Below are positions 23,487-25,105 of a stretch of 25,105 nucleotides of DNA, piece after piece (position 1 is the stretch's first letter; each line of letters opens with the position of its first letter). The position numbers and the translations under genes are program-made. The notes beneath the pieces were generated by a model. That model was not told the DNA's origin, ran no database searches, and saw only the letters and a list, made by a program, of their open reading frames with translations. The DNA is taken from the IMG/VR virus record IMGVR_UViG_3300025138_000323, positions 1-25,105 of that record; one strand, given 5' to 3'. The stretch is from a virus.

Positions 23487-24439
23487 GTGAAGACTTATTT
23501 TACAACAGGGATCGCAACATAAGCGGTATAGCCTCGCCTTCAGAACTAGCAGGTCTTGGCCTTACGCCAGTTTATGGATCTACCGTAGAATTCGAAGCTA
23601 AGAATCATAGTTATGTCACTGATGATTTTTATTATAATTTAATACCTCTTTCTGTCGATAGTTTAGTAGCTAGGTTTTCCTTAAAGTATCAAGTCAATGA
23701 GACTAATGCTAGAAAGCTAGCTAACTTTTTCGAAGCTCAATCTGGGTATCTACCTATAGAATTTAAACCCGACAACTCGGGTATTTACAAAACTGTTTCG
23801 GGGTTCTGCGATAATTATGCTATTAATTTTATTAATAATCAACACTTCGAAGTAGCAACTAGTTTGACTGTGGATCATGCTCCTACTTTATTGAAGTGGT
23901 CTGGTATGGGTTGCTTCCCAAACTTAACCTTTGATGATTATAATTATTCTGAGGCTTATGAAGAATACGACATCGTTTATACAGGTGTGAACCAAAACAA
24001 GTTGGATAACTTTTATTATTGCACAGGAGATCATACATCTACGCAATCTAACTCTCCAACAGGAGCGACATCAATGTGGACGCAAGATTTCTTTTTTGAG
24101 CCTGATATCGGTACTCAAAACAATGTTGAAATTAAAGCTGATAAGCTAGAATATAAAAACTCTTTCACTCAGAGATTAAAGACTAACGATAATATCGCTA
24201 CATTCGATATGAATTATAGTTTTAATAATATCTCTGACAAACAATTAAAAACAATGCTCCACTTCTTAGAGAATAAAGGTGGTTATCGTAGATTCAAACA
24301 TCAAATTCCTTCTGTTTACAACAGACCAAAAGTATACTATAGCCCTAAGTGGACTCATACATGGAACTACGTTAATTCTAATACTCTTAGTGTAGAACTA
24401 AAAGAAGACCCTATGGGCGTAATTCCAACAGGAACATAA
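23483..24439 (+). CDS. Minor tail protein, duplicated gpM-like domain with carbohydrate-binding-like insert
   Basis: The 318-residue protein consists of two related domains. Copy 1 (about 30-132) has ARFSLKYQVNETNARKLANF, then FEAQSGYLPIEF and EVATSLTVDHAP. Copy 2 (about 208-312) has ATFDMNYSFNNISDKQLKTM, then LENKGGYRRFKHQIPSVYNR and TLSVELKEDP. This strand-helix-G-Y-x-x-F layout resembles lambda gpM-type minor tail proteins that lie at the tail tip. Between them (about 152-207) is an aromatic module, EYDIVYTGVNQNKLDNFYYC then DHTSTQSNSP...W, like CBM5/12 carbohydrate-binding modules. It is coupled to the upstream gene by ATGA. The insert could touch host surface sugar; this is inferred. Confidence 0.7.
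   Translation: MSEDLFYNRDRNISGIASPSELAGLGLTPVYGSTVEFEAKNHSYVTDDFYYNLIPLSVDSLVARFSLKYQVNETNARKLANFFEAQSGYLPIEFKPDNSGIYKTVSGFCDNYAINFINNQHFEVATSLTVDHAPTLLKWSGMGCFPNLTFDDYNYSEAYEEYDIVYTGVNQNKLDNFYYCTGDHTSTQSNSPTGATSMWTQDFFFEPDIGTQNNVEIKADKLEYKNSFTQRLKTNDNIATFDMNYSFNNISDKQLKTMLHFLENKGGYRRFKHQIPSVYNRPKVYYSPKWTHTWNYVNSNTLSVELKEDPMGVIPTGT
23936..24103 (+). other. CBM5/12-like module inside the minor tail protein
   Basis: Residues 152-207 carry Y-x-x-YD-IVYTG, an FYYC strand, a GDHTST turn, SNSPTG and a closing Trp. The spacing of Tyr, Asp, Thr-Ser and Trp is that of CBM5/12 chitin-type binding modules. The assignment is by pattern only. Confidence 0.5.
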
Positions 24440-24440
24440 A

Positions 24441-25105
24441 ATGGCGAGAAATATTGTAAAAAGTTATAATTCTGTAGTAGCTACTTCAGAATCTACTGTG
24501 GCTTTCAGCACTGCGGATCAATCCTTGTTATTACACAAAATAACACAGGGTTTAGAATATTCTATAGGATATGAAAGACAGAAGTCGAAGCAAATTGGCT
24601 CTCAAGATTTTTCTACTAATGATATTTTTCGACAGCCAGATGTATCATTAAATATTACATATATTCCTGAACCTAGTTTTGCTAATGAAGTTCAAGGAAG
24701 ATTTATTAGCACAAAACCCAATTCTTCATTTAAAAACTTTTTCGACACCAACGAACAGGATTCTACAAATTTTTTTGTGTTGATAACAGAAAATGCAGAA
24801 GATGCTTTTTTAGATAAAATAGAATTTTTGACCGCTGGAGGTCAAAATTTTAATGGCGATGACGCTATTGCTTTTGGTAATTGTTTCGCTACCTCTTATG
24901 GTTTAAGTTATTCTGTAGGTTCCTTACCATCAGTTAGCACTCAATACATATGCTCTAATACAGTATTTGATAAATTAACTGGCACATCTATGCAGTCTCC
25001 AGCCATAAATTTAACTGGAGGTAATAATGACAATGTGGGAAGAACAAGGTTTAATTTCAATATAGAATCAAGTAGCGCGAGTTTAGAAAAGGCTCCTCCT
25101 ATAGT
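24441..25105 (+). CDS. Distal tail protein, tube-fold paralogue (3' end outside window)
   Basis: The frame from ATG 24441 is open for 221 codons to the end of the window without a stop. The product resembles the major tail protein of the minus-strand operon: LEYSIGYERQKSKQIGSQDF (38-57) corresponds to ANYSFTINRQDVNQFGD; QPDVSLNITY matches PPTVSLDFSY; NFFVLITENAEDAF corresponds to NFFIVTSPDGEDLN; and GNCFATSYGLSYSVGSLPSV (146-165) to GNCYLSDYSVDLSVGSLPTV. The start lies one base after the upstream stop. It is closer to the major tail protein than the 22677 product is, suggesting a tube-like ring at the tail tip or a second tube protein. Confidence 0.7.
   Translation, partial: MARNIVKSYNSVVATSESTVAFSTADQSLLLHKITQGLEYSIGYERQKSKQIGSQDFSTNDIFRQPDVSLNITYIPEPSFANEVQGRFISTKPNSSFKNFFDTNEQDSTNFFVLITENAEDAFLDKIEFLTAGGQNFNGDDAIAFGNCFATSYGLSYSVGSLPSVSTQYICSNTVFDKLTGTSMQSPAINLTGGNNDNVGRTRFNFNIESSSASLEKAPPI

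Noticed and set aside
1-25105. tRNA genes, CRISPR arrays, insertion sequences or attachment sites
   Set aside because: No cloverleaf, regularly spaced direct repeat, transposase motif or integrase was visible by eye; a tool search was not possible.

Overview
The window is the head-and-tail morphogenesis region of a tailed double-stranded DNA phage, probably a long-tailed siphovirus-like virus (free or integrated), on AT-rich DNA. It contains no integrase, host gene, tRNA, rRNA, CRISPR array or insertion sequence that I can see, and the host cannot be fixed from sequence alone. Some genes start after a purine-rich ribosome binding site. Several abundant virion proteins start instead after an AT-rich leader with a recurring AAAGAA box, and a few genes appear nearly leaderless. 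Both ends are cut: the first gene enters from the left and the last runs off the right.

Layout. (1) 2-9126, plus strand, packaging and head: a small-terminase-like protein (partial), a C2H2 zinc finger plus ERCC4/XPF-type nuclease, large terminase, portal, a small EF-hand protein, a prohead protease fused in frame to a scaffold, a decoration-like protein and the major capsid protein. A strong UUCG-loop terminator (9151-9179) closes the block. (2) 9212-10166, plus strand: two small head or neck genes behind their own promoter-like sequences. (3) 13683-10168, minus strand: an inverted six-gene neck and tail-tube operon (head closure, gp10-like neck, tail terminator candidate, major tail protein, two small charged proteins). 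(4) 13728-25105, plus strand: a small unknown gene, two coupled genes in the tail-chaperone position, a 2296-residue tape measure protein, and three distal tail proteins, the last incomplete.

How it works together. Terminase and portal package DNA. Protease and scaffold mature a shell of capsid and decoration proteins. The inverted operon closes the head and builds the tail tube. The last block sets tail length and builds the tip.

Most interesting points: (a) the tape measure protein carries an insert of about 270 residues with a PD-(D/E)XK-nuclease-like motif, bracketed by repeated GG-x-x-PNF motifs, suggesting a nuclease passenger delivered with the tail; (b) the scaffold part of the protease-scaffold ORF has its own start and leader, and arginine codons switch from AGR to CGN exactly there; (c) a gpM-like minor tail protein contains two copies of its domain with a carbohydrate-binding-like module between them; (d) three tail-tube-like paralogues lie on opposite strands; (e) the neck/tube operon is inverted inside an otherwise collinear structural cluster.
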